Shown here one piece after another: positions 43,360-55,017 of a stretch of DNA of 64,000 nt (its first letter is position 1; each line of letters begins with the position of its first letter). The position numbers and the translations under genes are program-made. The notes beneath the pieces are model-generated. The model saw only the letters and a list, made by a program, of their open reading frames with translations, ran no database searches and had not been told where the DNA came from. Source of the DNA: Dactylis glomerata (taxonomy: Eukaryota; Streptophyta; Magnoliopsida; Poales; Poaceae); NCBI GenBank assembly GCA_007115705.1, contig QXEO01000143.1:4013434-4077433 (forward strand), read 5' to 3'.

Positions 43360-45395
43360 GAGCATCTCCAGCCGTTGACGCTCCCCACGGCCAAATCCGG
43401 CGATAAATAGCGCCGGATTGAACAAAACTTTGGCGTGGGGAGCGCCGAACTTCCAGCCATCTCCCCAGGTAGACGCCCGGAGATCGACGTTTTTGTCTTA
43501 GTTTCACAAATAAATTCACAGTTCGGCGAATTTGACAAATTTTGCCAATATTTGGCTTATTTTTACAAATAAACGTTATAGTTCAACAAAACAAGCAAAT
43601 AATTTGACAAGTTTTCAAACAAATCAAATGGAAACTAGTTGGTGTTGCCTCGAAGCCTCCATATGTGCTCCACCAGATCATCCTGCAGTTGTTGATGCAT
43701 TGTGGAGTCTCGAATCTCCTGACGCATATCGATGAACACAGCCCACGATGCCGGCACCTGGTGATTAGGCTGTGCAAGAGGACCCTCTCTCTCTCTCATA
43801 TGGTGCATCTTGTTCGCTCAGAGGAACCGGATACTTTTGCTCATTCTCAATAATCATGTTGTGTAAGCACACACAACAGTTCATCACCTCCCACATCTGA
43901 TCTTTGGACCAACTCATAGCGGGGAACCAGACTACAGCAAATCTCTGCTGGAGGACACCAAATGCACGCTCGACGTCCTTTCGGTAACCTTCTTGTGCCT
44001 TGACAAACTCCACCTCCTTCGGGAGGACGGGGCTTGAGATAGTCTTCACAAATGTTGCCCACTTTGGATAGATACCGTCTGCAAGATAGTATCCCTTGTT
44101 GTAGTGCCGGCCATTGATCGCAAAGTCAACCGGGGGAGCATGACCCTCAACAAGCTTGGAGAAGATCAGTGAGCACTGCAAGACGTTGATGTTGTTGTTG
44201 GATCCCGGCATACCAAAGAAGAAGTGCCAAATCCAGAGATCATGGGTAGCCACTGCCTCAAGTATCACAGTGCAGCCTTTTTTGTGACCCTTGTACATTC
44301 CCTGTTCTTCCATTTCCAATGCATGCAGTCAATGCTTCCAAACATCCCCGGAAATCCTCGAGCTTCATTGAAAGCAAGGATCTGAGCAGTGTCTTGGACA
44401 GTGGGTGATCTCAAGTAGATGTCCCCGAACACTGCTATCACCGCCCTGTAGAACCGGTAGAAACAATCAAAGGCGGTGGACTCCGCCATCCGAAGATAAT
44501 CATCAGTAGAATCACCAGGAGCTCCATATGCCAGCATCCGCATAGCCACTGTGCACTTTTGGAGGGCAGAAAACCCTGCCATGCCGGTGCAATCCAATTT
44601 GCATCTGAAATAGGAGTCGTAATCTCGAAGGGCATACACAATTTTCAGAAAGAGCTTCTGGCTCATCCTGAAACGACGCCTAAAACCAACCTCACCATGC
44701 AATGGACTGTCGGCGAAGTAGTCGGAGTAGAGTATGCAGTAGCCCTCTATTTGCTGCCTCGGCTTGCACTTCAAGCGACCTGGTGCCGACCCGCCACGGC
44801 GACCAATGGCCTTCTCCGCGTACAAGCCGGAGAGGCAAGCTAGGATCAACATGTGCTCCTCGTCTTGGGCGGCGGCTGCCATCTCTTCTTCAAAAATCTC
44901 GGCGAACATCTGCTCCTCCTCATCGTCTGAGTCCATGTTCGCCTAGGCAAATGGACGAACACCTGTCGGGCGTGTCGATGAGGTGCGACGCGAGGAGTTG
45001 CCCGACGGTGGAATATAGGCAGACGGCATGACGGACAGCGGAATATAGGCTGGTGGGAGGAGGGACGGCAGAGTGCAGGCAACCGGCCGACGGATTGGTG
45101 AGGGGTGGTGCCGGTGGCGATAGAGCAACGAGAGGGGAGGGGGAGGGGGATTTGCAATGAGAAAGTGGGGTTTGCGTGTTCTCTCGCTGACAGAGCGGGC
45201 CCGTCCCCGCTTTTCTCTCTCCCGGAGTCCCCGAGCGCACCCCGGGGGGCCAGGGATGGCCTAGGCTCTCCGGATGGATTAAGGCCCTATTTCGGGGGAA
45301 ACGAGGAACCAGGGGCGCGGCTGGGCCGAATAACACCATCCGGATGAAAAAAAGGGCTGTCGGGGGCCTCGTCGGGGAGACGGCTGGAGATGCTC
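43360..45395 (-). mobile_element. PIF/Harbinger DNA transposon, 2036 bp
   Basis: Perfect 15-bp ends GAGCATCTCCAGCCG / CGGCTGGAGATGCTC are flanked by TTA (43357-43359 and 45396-45398), the PIF/Harbinger target duplication. It encodes a DDE transposase on the minus strand. The second Harbinger gene (Myb-like ORF1) is absent. Confidence 0.93.
43765..44936 (-). pseudogene. PIF/Harbinger transposase with one frameshift
   Basis: The N-terminal frame (44936 to about 44300) starts MDSDDEEEQMFAEIFEEEM and includes FRMSQKLFLKIVYALRDYD and the first catalytic aspartate in FGSIDCMHWKWKN. The C-terminal frame (about 44319 to 43765) resumes at GMYKGHKKGCTVILEA and includes the second aspartate (YYLADGIYP) and the glutamate (RKDVERAFGVLQQRF). 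All DDE residues therefore survive. Known relatives have a few more residues between WKN and GMYK, so a small deletion near 44300 probably caused the shift. Joined length would be about 380 residues, usual for this family. As it stands the element cannot make its own transposase. Confidence 0.88.
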
Positions 45396-45562
45396 TTAGT
45401 TTGGTGGAACGATGCGTGCCCTCTCGAGCCATTAGTGCGTGTTATATAGGCAGGGAAGAGCCCCCTGCATGGCCATACAAGAGATATACGTGTACGGTCG
45501 GAGTACTATACCGTACATCATACATGTATGATATTACATACTCCAACACACCCCCCGCCCCC

Positions 45563-46304
45563 TTAATCTAAAGCTCGGGAGAGATTACGCTTAGACTCAT
45601 CAAGACTTTTTATAGGAAGAGCCTTTGTGAACCCATCAGCAATCTGATCCTTGCTGGAGATGAACTTGATAGCAAGACGGTTTTTAGCAACTCGTTCACG
45701 AACAAAGTGATAGTCTATCTCAATATGTTTGGTGCGGGCATGAAAAACTGGATTAGCAGACAGAAAAGTGGCACCCAAGTTATCACACCATAAACAAGTC
45801 TTCTGGCGTAGTTGAATACCAAGTTCAGTAAGTAATGCTTCAACCCAAATTAATTCTATAGTAGCATTTTCCAAGGCTTTGCACTCAGCCTCACTACTAG
45901 AGCGACACATAGTATCCTGTTTACGAGCACTCCAAGACACCAAATTTGGTCCTATAAAAATAGCAAACCCGCCAGTGGAATGCCTGTCTTCCAGGCAACC
46001 AGCCCAATCAGCATCTGAAAAGGCACTTAAAAGAGTGGAGGATGACTGTCTGAAGGTGATACCAAGCTGAGATGTATCTCTAACATAGCGAAGAATGCGT
46101 TTAGCAGCTGTCCAATGTGCAGTTGTAGGAGCATGAAGATATTGATAGACCTTATTAACAGAGAAGGACATGTCTGGGTGAGTAAGAGTAAGATATTGAA
46201 GAGCACCAACAATGCTTCGATACTGAGAACTGTCCTCTGGGCCGAGTGGAGTACCTTCATGAAGAGAAAGAGGCTCGGACGGTGACAGCGGTGTAGGTGC
46301 AGCC
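45563..46304 (-). pseudogene. Copia element G: end of reverse transcriptase and RNase H
   Basis: The frame is open from the E insertion site (46304) to the stop at 45563. It reads YRSIVGALQYLTLTHPDMSF (end of reverse transcriptase), AFSDADWAGCLEDRHSTGG (RNase H first aspartate), SSSEAECKALENATIELIWV (glutamate), CDNLGATFLS (second aspartate) and FTKALP near the end, all normal for plant Copia. The missing N-terminal parts should lie on the far side of E, outside the window. Eight bases after the stop region the purine tract and LTR follow. RT thumb and RNase H look undamaged, so G was probably young when E hit it. Confidence 0.88.
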
Positions 46305-46322
46305 TGATGGCGTGCAGATAAC

Positions 46323-47943
46323 TGATGCGTGGTAAATGACCAGCCCGTTGGGAACCCCAAGAGGAAGGTATGATGAGTATAGTAGCTCGTTTTCCCTCAG
46401 TTAGAAACCAAGGTTTATCGTTCAGGAGAAAAGCAGACAAATGACAGCTGAAGGTGATGCTTGCTAGTTTGCGACAGCAGCGGACAATTTATATATGGCG
46501 CCTCGTCTAAGCTTTGCTTGCTAGCTGCAACGTGGAACCTGCACACACACAAACAAATACTTTGCTCCCAACTTACGATGAGGTTGTCAATCTCACCGGT
46601 TTGCTTGAAACAAAGGTTATGAGTGTATCGAGTGGAAAATAGTAATAGTATGCGAGTAAAGTAAACAGTGCGGGAAAAGTAAACAGGTGATTGCAATATG
46701 ATTAAAATAGGACCGGGGTCCACAGTTCACTAGTGGTGTCTCTCCATAGATAAAATAACATGCTGGGTAAACAAATTACAGTTGGGCAATTGATAGAATA
46801 AAGATAACGTGATATGTCAAGAAGATCACTATGAGATTTACTCTGGGCATTACAACAAAATACATAGACCGCCATCCAACTGCATCTATGACTAATAATC
46901 CACCCTCGGGGATATCAATCCGAACACCCCAAAAGTATTAAGTTGCGAACAACAGATAATTGCATTAAGCAAAGTGTGTAATGTAAACAAAGCATATGCC
47001 CTTGAGCATATGAATGTTGTTTTCTCCCTAGTAGCAACAGCACATCTACCACCTTAGAGGTTTCTGTCACTCCCCCAGGTGAAATAGAGGCATGAACCCA
47101 CTATCGAGCATAAATACCCCCTCTTGGAGTCACTAGCAACTACTCGGCCAAGATAGCTACTAACAACAGAGAGCATGCAAGATCATAAACAACATAGAGA
47201 TAACAAAAGATATAATTCAGTACAGCAACTTAATCATAAACACCAATATTCATCGGATCCCAACAAACCAACATCATAGAATTACATAACGGTGATCTCA
47301 ATCATGTAGGGCAGCTCATGAGATCTAAACATGAAGCGCATGGTGGAGAAGACAACCATCTAGCTACTGCTATGGACCCATAGTCCAAGGTAGACTACTC
47401 ACTCATCGCTCCGGAGGCAAGCATGGCGATGAAGAAGACCTCCGGTGGCGATTCCCCTCTCCGGCAGGGTGCCGGGAAGAGCTTCTGGACCCTCCCGATC
47501 TTCGGGTCGGCGGCGGCGGATCGCGATGTGTTCTGGAAATCTGATCGGGTCCTTAGGTTTTTTCCATCGGGGGGTACTTATAGGCGAAGGGGCGTCGTCA
47601 GAGGTGGAGCCAGGCTCCCTCACACAGGGGTGGCGCGGCCAGGGGCCTGGCCGCGCCGGCCCTGTGTGTGGGGCCCTGGTGGCCCCTCTCCGTCTCTCCT
47701 TCGGATGTCTGGAAGCTTCCGGGGAAAATAAGACTTCAGGAACTTGTTTCGTCCAATTCCGAGAATATTTCCTGTGTATCACTTCTGAAACACAAAAACA
47801 GCAGAAAATAGGAAACTGGCACTGTGGCACTTGTTAATAGGTTAGTTCCGGAAAAATGCCACTAAGTGTAACGAAACAATATGCAAATGGTGTAAAAACA
47901 AGCATGGAGCATCAAAAATTATAGATACGTTTGAGACGTATCA
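46323..47943 (-). repeat. Element D 3' LTR
   Basis: Starts TGATGCGTGGTAAATG and ends GAGACGTATCA in plus-strand reading. It confirms that A's LTR is one unit split by B. Confidence 0.95.
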
Positions 47944-47944
47944 A

Positions 47945-47958
47945 GCATCCCCAAGCTT
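47945..47958 (-). other. Polypurine tract of element D
   Basis: Minus strand AAGCTTGGGGATGC, one base from the LTR as in A. Confidence 0.85.
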
Positions 47959-50750
47959 AACTCCTGCTCGTCCTCGAGTAGGTAAGTGATAACAAAAGAA
48001 TAATTTTTGAGGTGACATGCACCTACACAATCTTGATCATATATGTAAGCAATGTGAGCTGGGATCATAAGAACTTAAAACATGGGCATGAAAGATATAA
48101 TCATGACAATAAGAACTTAGCAACCATGTTGTAAACATGCAAATGAACACAAACAAAAGATCATGATAATGAAACAATGAAAGTCAAACGTGTGTTCAAA
48201 TCATAAGGAAAAACATACAAGTGGTTTTCAGCTTGTCCTTCAAAGAGAGCAAAACATAAATGCATAGGACACCTTCAAGTTTAAGAGGGCGACTAGATAC
48301 AAATAATTTAAGAACAAGTGAAACCAATCATCATGAATCAATCAATGAACTTTGGGACAATGCATATCACACTAAGAATGACAACTATGCTCTCTTAATG
48401 GTGCATAAAGAAAGAAGGTGGTGACTCAACATAAAAGTAGAAGAAAGGCCCTTCGCAGAGGGAAGCAGTGATTGCAAGTTTTATAACCTTCAAAAATTAT
48501 GGTACTTACCGGCTTTGAGCTCTCATTGCCCCCATCATAAGCATCTTGAATGGTTAAAGTTAATGCGAGAACAATTATGATGCATATGCTTGACAAATCA
48601 TAAGTTGAAGACCTCGTGCCCCGTGAATACGAGTACCCAAACCTCATGCTACTTTACTTAGAGTCCCAAGCAAGGCTCTTGTCATTGTAAATATATGTGT
48701 ATCATTGAGAACCGCCAATGGGGTACCTCCGTGCCCGATGACATGGAACAAGCCCACACCAAAATGACAGGACAAGCAGACAATGAACACCTCGACATCT
48801 CTTTTATTTGCTATATTGTTTAGCTTTTTATTGTGAGATGCGTCGTCGAATGTTCACCATGGGTATGCTGCAAATTTCCACCATGAATTATGCATGGCTT
48901 AGATTGGCGGCCCGGCGTTTCCCTAACACATGTAAAAACTCCATGATCCTCACAAGATTCCCAACTCATTTCACACCGCGGGCATCCATAAACCAAAGGT
49001 CACGATATCAACTCAAATAAGAAAGTGCACTGTTGAAAGCTTGCCCCATGACAGCATGGCTGGGCTAGAATCCAACTTACAACTTGCAAGCATAACAACT
49101 CAACATAAAAGACCACAATGTCAAATTTTTAGAACAGGAAAAAGTAAAGTGTGCCTTCCGGTTCGTGAGAGCTTTACTGACCGAATTTCGCATAACACTG
49201 GTAAGAGTTTAATTTGAAGAGAATATAAAAGCAAGTCAAATTTACTTGGAATAGCAAATTGCTAGTAGGTATGTATGGTGGACACTTTGGAAAACTTTGG
49301 CTTTTAGGAGTTGGATGCACGAGTAGAGCTCATACTCAGTACAAGGCGAGGGCTAGCAAAAGGCTGGGAGCGACCAACTAAGAGAGCAATAATGGCCATA
49401 ATCATGCAAAGCGACAAAGCGACATTAAAAGAAGCATAAGATGGCATCAAAAGTCAAAAACTAAATGATCATGAAGGCTAATGGCGACTTTGTAAGAGTC
49501 TAACATGTGTGAGCATGCGCCAAGTCAACCCAAATAAAGCATCAAGGAGAAAACCAAAATAATGCTTCCATACAATAAAAACAACGCATGATTTTTTCAA
49601 AGGCTCATTAAGCAATCTCAGTTTTTTGAGACAAGTCATGCTACAGCAAAACCACTAAGCATACTATCAAAAAGACATCAAGCATGACATGAAAAAGCCT
49701 AAGCCGCAGTCTACACAAGCTCCTTCTTGTACCACTATTTTGCACAAAGCTTTTTCTCTTTTCCAACACCATTTGAAATTTTTATGAACACCTCTTTTGA
49801 TGAAAACCAATAAAGTTCAGAGGCAAAAATACACCTTGATGAAAAGATATGACAAGATCTGAACGCGAATCAAGGCGAAAACCAAAAGCAGTAGCAGAAA
49901 AAGTAGAATGCTCGTTTTTTAATAAGAGTGAAAACTAGAGCATTCTTTGCAAATGAAAACGAGTACATCTCCTCCAAAGGAAATTTGTTGGGGTCCAACC
50001 ATTTATTGCAGCAAACAAACAAACTAAACAAACTAAGAAAACTAAAACAACTGACGCTCCAAGAAAAACACATAGTGCATGAATCAATAAAAATATAGTG
50101 TCTTGAAAGGTGACCTGATTTTTGCCGATGAAGAAGGGGTGCCTCGGGGGCATCCCCAAGCTTTGACGCTTGTACTTCTTGGATATTTCTTGGGGTGATG
50201 CATGGGCATCCCCAATATTGAGCTTTTGTCCATTCTTCAACTCATCTCATCATTCTCCAATCCCTACACTTGAAAACTTCCTTCATACAAAACTAAACAC
50301 AATTCTATTAGCAACATTAGTGTAAGCATAAAATATATTCAACCTCTTTTAGCTTCAGGTTTCAACCCAAAACCACCACATATAAAGTATATACTACTGT
50401 AGCAACTTCCACAAGAGTTCCATGATAAAAAAGAACTCAAAAGAAAGCGATAAAGTGGCAAAAACAAATATTGGCAGAAATCTGTCAAAACTGAACAGCT
50501 GACAAAGGACGAATTTTTGAAAGGTTTTCTGTTGCTCAAATCAAAAAGTGTTCAACTAAGAAAAGTTTGGATATAACCTGGGGCATATGCACAAGAAATC
50601 GCAGGTCCAGAAGATAAACAGAGAATTTATACGAATTTTTACGGTGCAGCACCGAAAACAGTTTCAGGACAGCAATAACCCCAAATCTTTACCTCGCTCA
50701 AATTAGAGGCTTCTCTTGGCACAAAAACGAAATAAACAAGATAAGGAGCG
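47959..50750 (-). other. Non-coding 3' internal region of element D
   Basis: Inverted counterpart of A 7543-10336, and like A it lacks the hairpin. One AAGCTTGGGGATGC copy is kept near 50150-50163; the other has changed to AATATTGGGGATGC near 50202-50215. No gene. Confidence 0.7.
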
Positions 50751-50770
50751 GTCATTACAGTAGTAATGAC
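50751..50770 (-). other. Stem-loop with covarying pair, element D copy
   Basis: GTCATTAC/GTAATGAC, the C-G version of the third pair, as in C. Confidence 0.75.
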
Positions 50771-50813
50771 TTCCAAGACTCAAATAAAAGAAAAAGTACT
50801 GAAAAGAAAACAT

Positions 50814-50862
50814 TGGGTTATCTCCCAAGAGTGCTTTTCTTTAACGCCTTTGAGCTAGGCGC
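50814..50862 (-). other. Conserved post-ORF block of element D
   Basis: On the minus strand the 49 bases GCGCCTAGC...TAACCCA equal those of A and C. Confidence 0.8.
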
Positions 50863-50875
50863 AGAAAATTGCGAT

Positions 50876-51571
50876 TCAAGTAATATCAATAGATGAAGTG
50901 CTAGTTACCTCAGTAGGCTCTTTGAAGGTTCCCGAAGATGATTCAACCTGCAAGTCACCCTTAGTGGAACTAAGAGTTTTTCCAATCTTAAGAACATGTT
51001 GAGATTTAAGTGCAGAAACCTTGGGAACATACATAAACTTTTGCTCTTTTCCAACAAAAACTTTCTCTTTCTTAAATTTAAGAGAAGAGAAGATTAAGCT
51101 AAGAGTTTCCATAGACTCCTCTAGTTTACCAATCCTTAAGTTTTGATTGTCATGAGTAGTGCTAGCCTCTAAAATGGTAATTCTCTTACCAATGTTTTCT
51201 GTTGATTCACTAACGCGGCTAGCATTTTCTAGGATACTTGGCAAACTTTTTTCTAAGGAGCGGAGCTTTTCTTCCACCTCCTCCAAGGTGGTCTCGGTTT
51301 TAGCAACATGAATAGGTGGTACTCCCACTAAACTTTCAATTATAGTGCATGCTTCTCCCATGGGAGTACCCAGAAAATTACCTCCTGTAAGAGTATCAAG
51401 AACATACCTATTCCAGCTAGATATACCAACATAAAAATTTCTAAGGAGGATCGTGGTAGAGTGCTTTTTGGTACACCTATGATGAGCATTGTTAATACGG
51501 TACCAAGCATCTTTTAGACTTTCTCCCCCTTGTTGCTTAAAACTACGAACTTCTACTTCAGGATTACTCAT
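50876..51571 (-). CDS. Truncated gag-like protein of element D (231 aa)
   Basis: Start chosen at MSNPEVEVRSFKQQGG (51571), the first good ATG after the leader; the frame is open 35 codons upstream but that part is leader sequence. Residues 9-90 look like the second half of a Retrotrans_gag domain (ESLKDAWYRINNAHHRC, TILLRNFYVGISSWNRYVLD, GGNFLGTPMGEA). Residues about 105-190 are heptad-like and should form a coiled coil (EEVEEKLRSLEKSLPSILEN). There is no zinc knuckle. It ends SSIDIT before the conserved block, as the repaired frame of A does. The first half of the capsid domain is missing, so assembly function is doubtful, yet the frame is intact. Confidence 0.75.
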   Translation of the reverse strand: MSNPEVEVRSFKQQGGESLKDAWYRINNAHHRCTKKHSTTILLRNFYVGISSWNRYVLDTLTGGNFLGTPMGEACTIIESLVGVPPIHVAKTETTLEEVEEKLRSLEKSLPSILENASRVSESTENIGKRITILEASTTHDNQNLRIGKLEESMETLSLIFSSLKFKKEKVFVGKEQKFMYVPKVSALKSQHVLKIGKTLSSTKGDLQVESSSGTFKEPTEVTSTSSIDIT

Positions 51572-51737
51572 TTTAACAAAACTAAAAGCAGATAAGTAAA
51601 AACAACTACCAAGGATTCTAATTTTTTTGGGTTTTTGATATAAAGCAATGCAGGTAAAATAAATAAAGTAAAGCAAAACAATAACAAAGTAAAGAATGTG
51701 TGTGCGAAAAACTCCCCTCGCAGAAGTCTTCCACTTT

Positions 51738-51755
51738 TCCCCGGCAACGTCGCCA
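51738..51755 (-). other. Primer-binding site of element D (tRNA-Asp type, one mismatch)
   Basis: Minus strand TGGCGACGTTGCCGGGGA, with A at position 6 where tRNA-Asp needs C. Confidence 0.85.
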
Positions 51756-51766
51756 GAAAAAGAGCT

Positions 51767-53396
51767 TGATGCGTGGTAAATGACCAGCCCGTTGGGAACC
51801 CCAAGAGGAAGGTATGATGAGTATAGTAGCTCGTTTTCCCTCAGTTAGAAACCAAGGTTTATCGTTCAGGAGAAAAGCAGACAAATGACAGCTGAAGGTG
51901 ATGCTTGCTAGTTTGCGACAGCAGCGGACAATTTATATATGGCGCCTCGTCCAAGCTTTGCTTGCTAGCTGCAACGTGGAACCTGCACACACACAAACAA
52001 ATACTTTGCTCCCAACTTACGATGAGGTTGTCAATCTCACCGGTTTGCTTGAAACAAAGGTTATGAGTGTATCGAGTGGAAAATAGTAATAGTATGCGAG
52101 TAAAGTAAACAGTGCGGGAAAAGTAAACAGGTGATTGCAATATGATTAAAATAGGACCGGGGTCCACAGTTCACTAGTGGTGTCTCTCCATAGATAAAAT
52201 AACATGCTGGGTAAACAAATTACAGTTGGGCAATTGATAGAATAAAGATAACGTGATATGTCAAGAAGATCACTATGAGATTTACTCTGGGCATTACAAC
52301 AAAATACATAGACCGCCATCCAACTGCATCTATGACTAATAATCCACCCTCGGGGATATCAATCCGAACACCCCAAAAGTATTAAGTTGCGAACAACAGA
52401 TAATTGCATTAAGCAAAGTGTGTAATGTAAACAAAGCATATGCCCTTGAGCATATGAATGTTGTTTTCTCCCTAGTAGCAACAGCACATCTACCACCTTA
52501 GAGGTTTCTGTCACTCCCCCAGGTGAAATAGAGGCATAAACCCACTATCGAGCATAAATACCCCCTCTTGGAGTCACTAGCAACTACTCGGCCAAGATAG
52601 CTACTAACAACGGAGAGCATGCAAGATCATAAACAACATAGAGATAACAAAAGATATAATTCAGTACAGCAACTTAATCATAAACACCAATATTCATCGG
52701 ATCCCAACAAACCAACATCATAGAATTACATAACGGTGATCTCAATCATGTAGGGCAGCTCATGAGATCTAAACATGAAGCACATGGTGGAGAAGACAAC
52801 CATCTAGCTACTGCTATGGACCCATAGTCCAAGGTAGGCTACTCACTCATCGCTCCGGAGGCAAGCATGGCGATGAAGAAGACCTCCGGTGGCGATTCCC
52901 CTCTCCGGTAGGGTGCCGGGAAGAGCTTCTGGACCCTCCCGATCTTTGGGTCGGCGGCGGCGGATCGCGATGTGTTCTGGAAATCTGATCGGGTCCTTAG
53001 GTTTTTTCCGTCGGGGGGTACTTATAGGCGAAGGGGCGTCATCAGAGGTGGAGCCTGGCTCCCTCACACAGGGGTGGCGCGGCCAGGGGCCTGGCCACGC
53101 CGGCCCTGTGTGTGGGGCCCTGGTGGCCCCTCTCCGTCTCTCCTTCGGATGTCTGGAAGCTTCCGGGAAAAATAAGACTTTAGGAACTTGTTTCGTCCAA
53201 TTCCGAGAATATTTCTTGTGTATCACTTCTGAAACACAAAAACAGCAGAAAACAGGAAACTGGCACCGTGGCACTTGTTAATAGGTTAGTTCCGGAAAAT
53301 GCATAAAAATGCCACTAAGTGTAACGAAACAATATGCAAATGGTGTAAAAACAAGCATGGAGCATCAAAAATTATAGATACGTTTGAGACGTATCA
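51767..53396 (-). repeat. Element D 5' LTR
   Basis: 1630 bp, TGATGCGTGG to GACGTATCA in plus-strand reading. It has the GC-rich stretch and a TATA-like TTATAGGCGAAG near 53022. Confidence 0.95.
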
Positions 53397-53401
53397 ATAA
53401 C

Positions 53402-55017
53402 ACCCCGTTGGAAACCCCAAGAGGAAGGTATGATGAGCACAGCAGCAAGTCTTCCCTCAGTTGTGAAACCAAGGTTTATCGAACCAGTAGGAGAAAGCCA
53501 AACTTCAGAAGGTGATGCCTGCTAGCTTCGCGACAGCTCCGGACAATTTATAAGGTGCCTCGTCCAAGGCTTTACTTTGCACCAGCACCAACGTGGAACC
53601 TGCACACAACACAACCAAGTACTTTGCCCCAACTTACGATGAGGTTGTCAATCTCACCGGTTTGCTGTAAACAAAGGATTAAGCGTATCGAGTGGTAAAA
53701 GGTAATAGTATGCGGGAATGTAATAAGCAAGTAAAATAGTAAACGGTATAGCAATGTAAAGGAAATTGGACCGGGGTCCACAGTTCACTAGTGGTGTCTC
53801 TCCATAAGATAAATAACAACATGCTGGGTAAACAAATTACAGTTGGGCAATTGATAGAATAAAGATAACGTACATATGTCATGAGGATCGCTATGAGATT
53901 CACTCTGGGTATTACGACAAAATACATAGACCGTAATCCAACTGCATCTATGACTAATAATCCACCCTCCGGATGTCGTCCGAGCAACCATCAGGTATTA
54001 AGTTGTGAACAACGGATAACTGCATTAAGCAAAGTGCGTAAAGTAAACAAAGCAAATGTCCTTGGACACAAGAATATAGTTTTCTCCCTAGTGGCAATAG
54101 TACATCTACAACCTTAGAGGTTTCTGTCACTCCCCCAGATTACTAGAGGCATGAACCCAACTATCGAGCATAAATACTCCCTCTTGGAGTCACTAGCATC
54201 TACTCGGCCAAGATATCTACTAGCAATGGAGAGCATGCAAGATCATAAACAACATAGAGATAACATAAAGATATATAATTCAGCACATCAACTTGACATA
54301 GTACCAATACTCATCGGATCCCAACAAACATAACATGTAGAATTACACAAAGATGATCTTGATCATGTAGGGCAGCTCACAAGATCTAAACATGAAGCAC
54401 ATGGTGGAGGAGACAACCATCTAGCTACTGCTATGGACCCGTAGTCCAAGGTAGACTACTCACAAATCACTCCGGAGGCGACCATGGTGGTGGAGAAGGC
54501 CTCCGGCAGGGATTCCCCTCTCCAGCAGGGTGCCGGGAAGAGCTCCTGGATCCTCCCGATCTCGCTTCAACGACGACGGCCGCTTGCAGTATGTTTCGAG
54601 GAAAAGCGATCCGTCCTTTAGGTTTTTCCCGTCGAGGGGAATTTATAGGCGAAAGGGCAACGTCAGGAGGTGGGCCAGGTGGCCTCACCACCAGGTGGCG
54701 CGGCCAGGGGCTGGGCCGCGCCACCCCATGGTGTGGCTGGCCCCTGGCCCCCCTCCGTCTCATCTTTGGTCTTCGTGAAGGTTTGGTAAAAATAGGAGGT
54801 TCGGCTTTTATTTTGTCCAATTCCGAGAATATTTCCTGTGTTGCTTTTCTAAAACACAAAAATAGCAGAAAACAGGGAACTAGCACTGTGGCATCTCGTT
54901 AGTAGGTTAGTTCTGGAAAATGCATAAAAACGCCATGAAGTGTAACAAAACACAAAGCAAATGGTGTATAAACAAGCATAGAGTATCAAAAATTATAGAT
55001 ATGTTTGAGATGTATCA
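53402..55017 (-). repeat. Element E 3' LTR, main part
   Basis: Continues from 46322 after D. It is clearly diverged from D's LTRs (for example GAGATGTATCA for GAGACGTATCA at the end), so E is not D's direct parent. Confidence 0.9.

Larger units (their letters stand above)
43327..45550 (-). repeat. Probable 3' LTR of Copia element G, split by the Harbinger element
   Basis: On the minus strand the LTR begins TGTGTTGGAGTATG at 45550, just after a purine tract AAGGGGGCGGGGGG. It has a TATA box (CCTATATAACACGC near 45440-45455), reaches 45396, and is taken to resume left of the Harbinger element, ending GTATGTGAACA at 43327. The first part is well supported. The left end is inferred from the TG..CA rule and the TTA duplication; no second LTR is in view to confirm it. 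Confidence 0.5.
46323..53396 (-). mobile_element. Element D: complete non-autonomous Gypsy-type retrotransposon, 7.07 kb
   Basis: ATAAC is duplicated at 46318-46322 and 53397-53401. LTRs are 46323-47943 (1621 bp) and 51767-53396 (1630 bp). The 9-bp difference is one deletion (TGCATAAAA) in the left copy, and about 16 substitutions (1%) separate them, roughly 0.4 million years at 1.3e-8. One gag-like ORF and no enzyme domains. It sits in the LTR of its relative E. Confidence 0.94.

Noticed and set aside
44559..45347. Plus-strand frames opposite the Harbinger transposase
   Set aside because: They mirror the coding strand; none has a recognisable domain.
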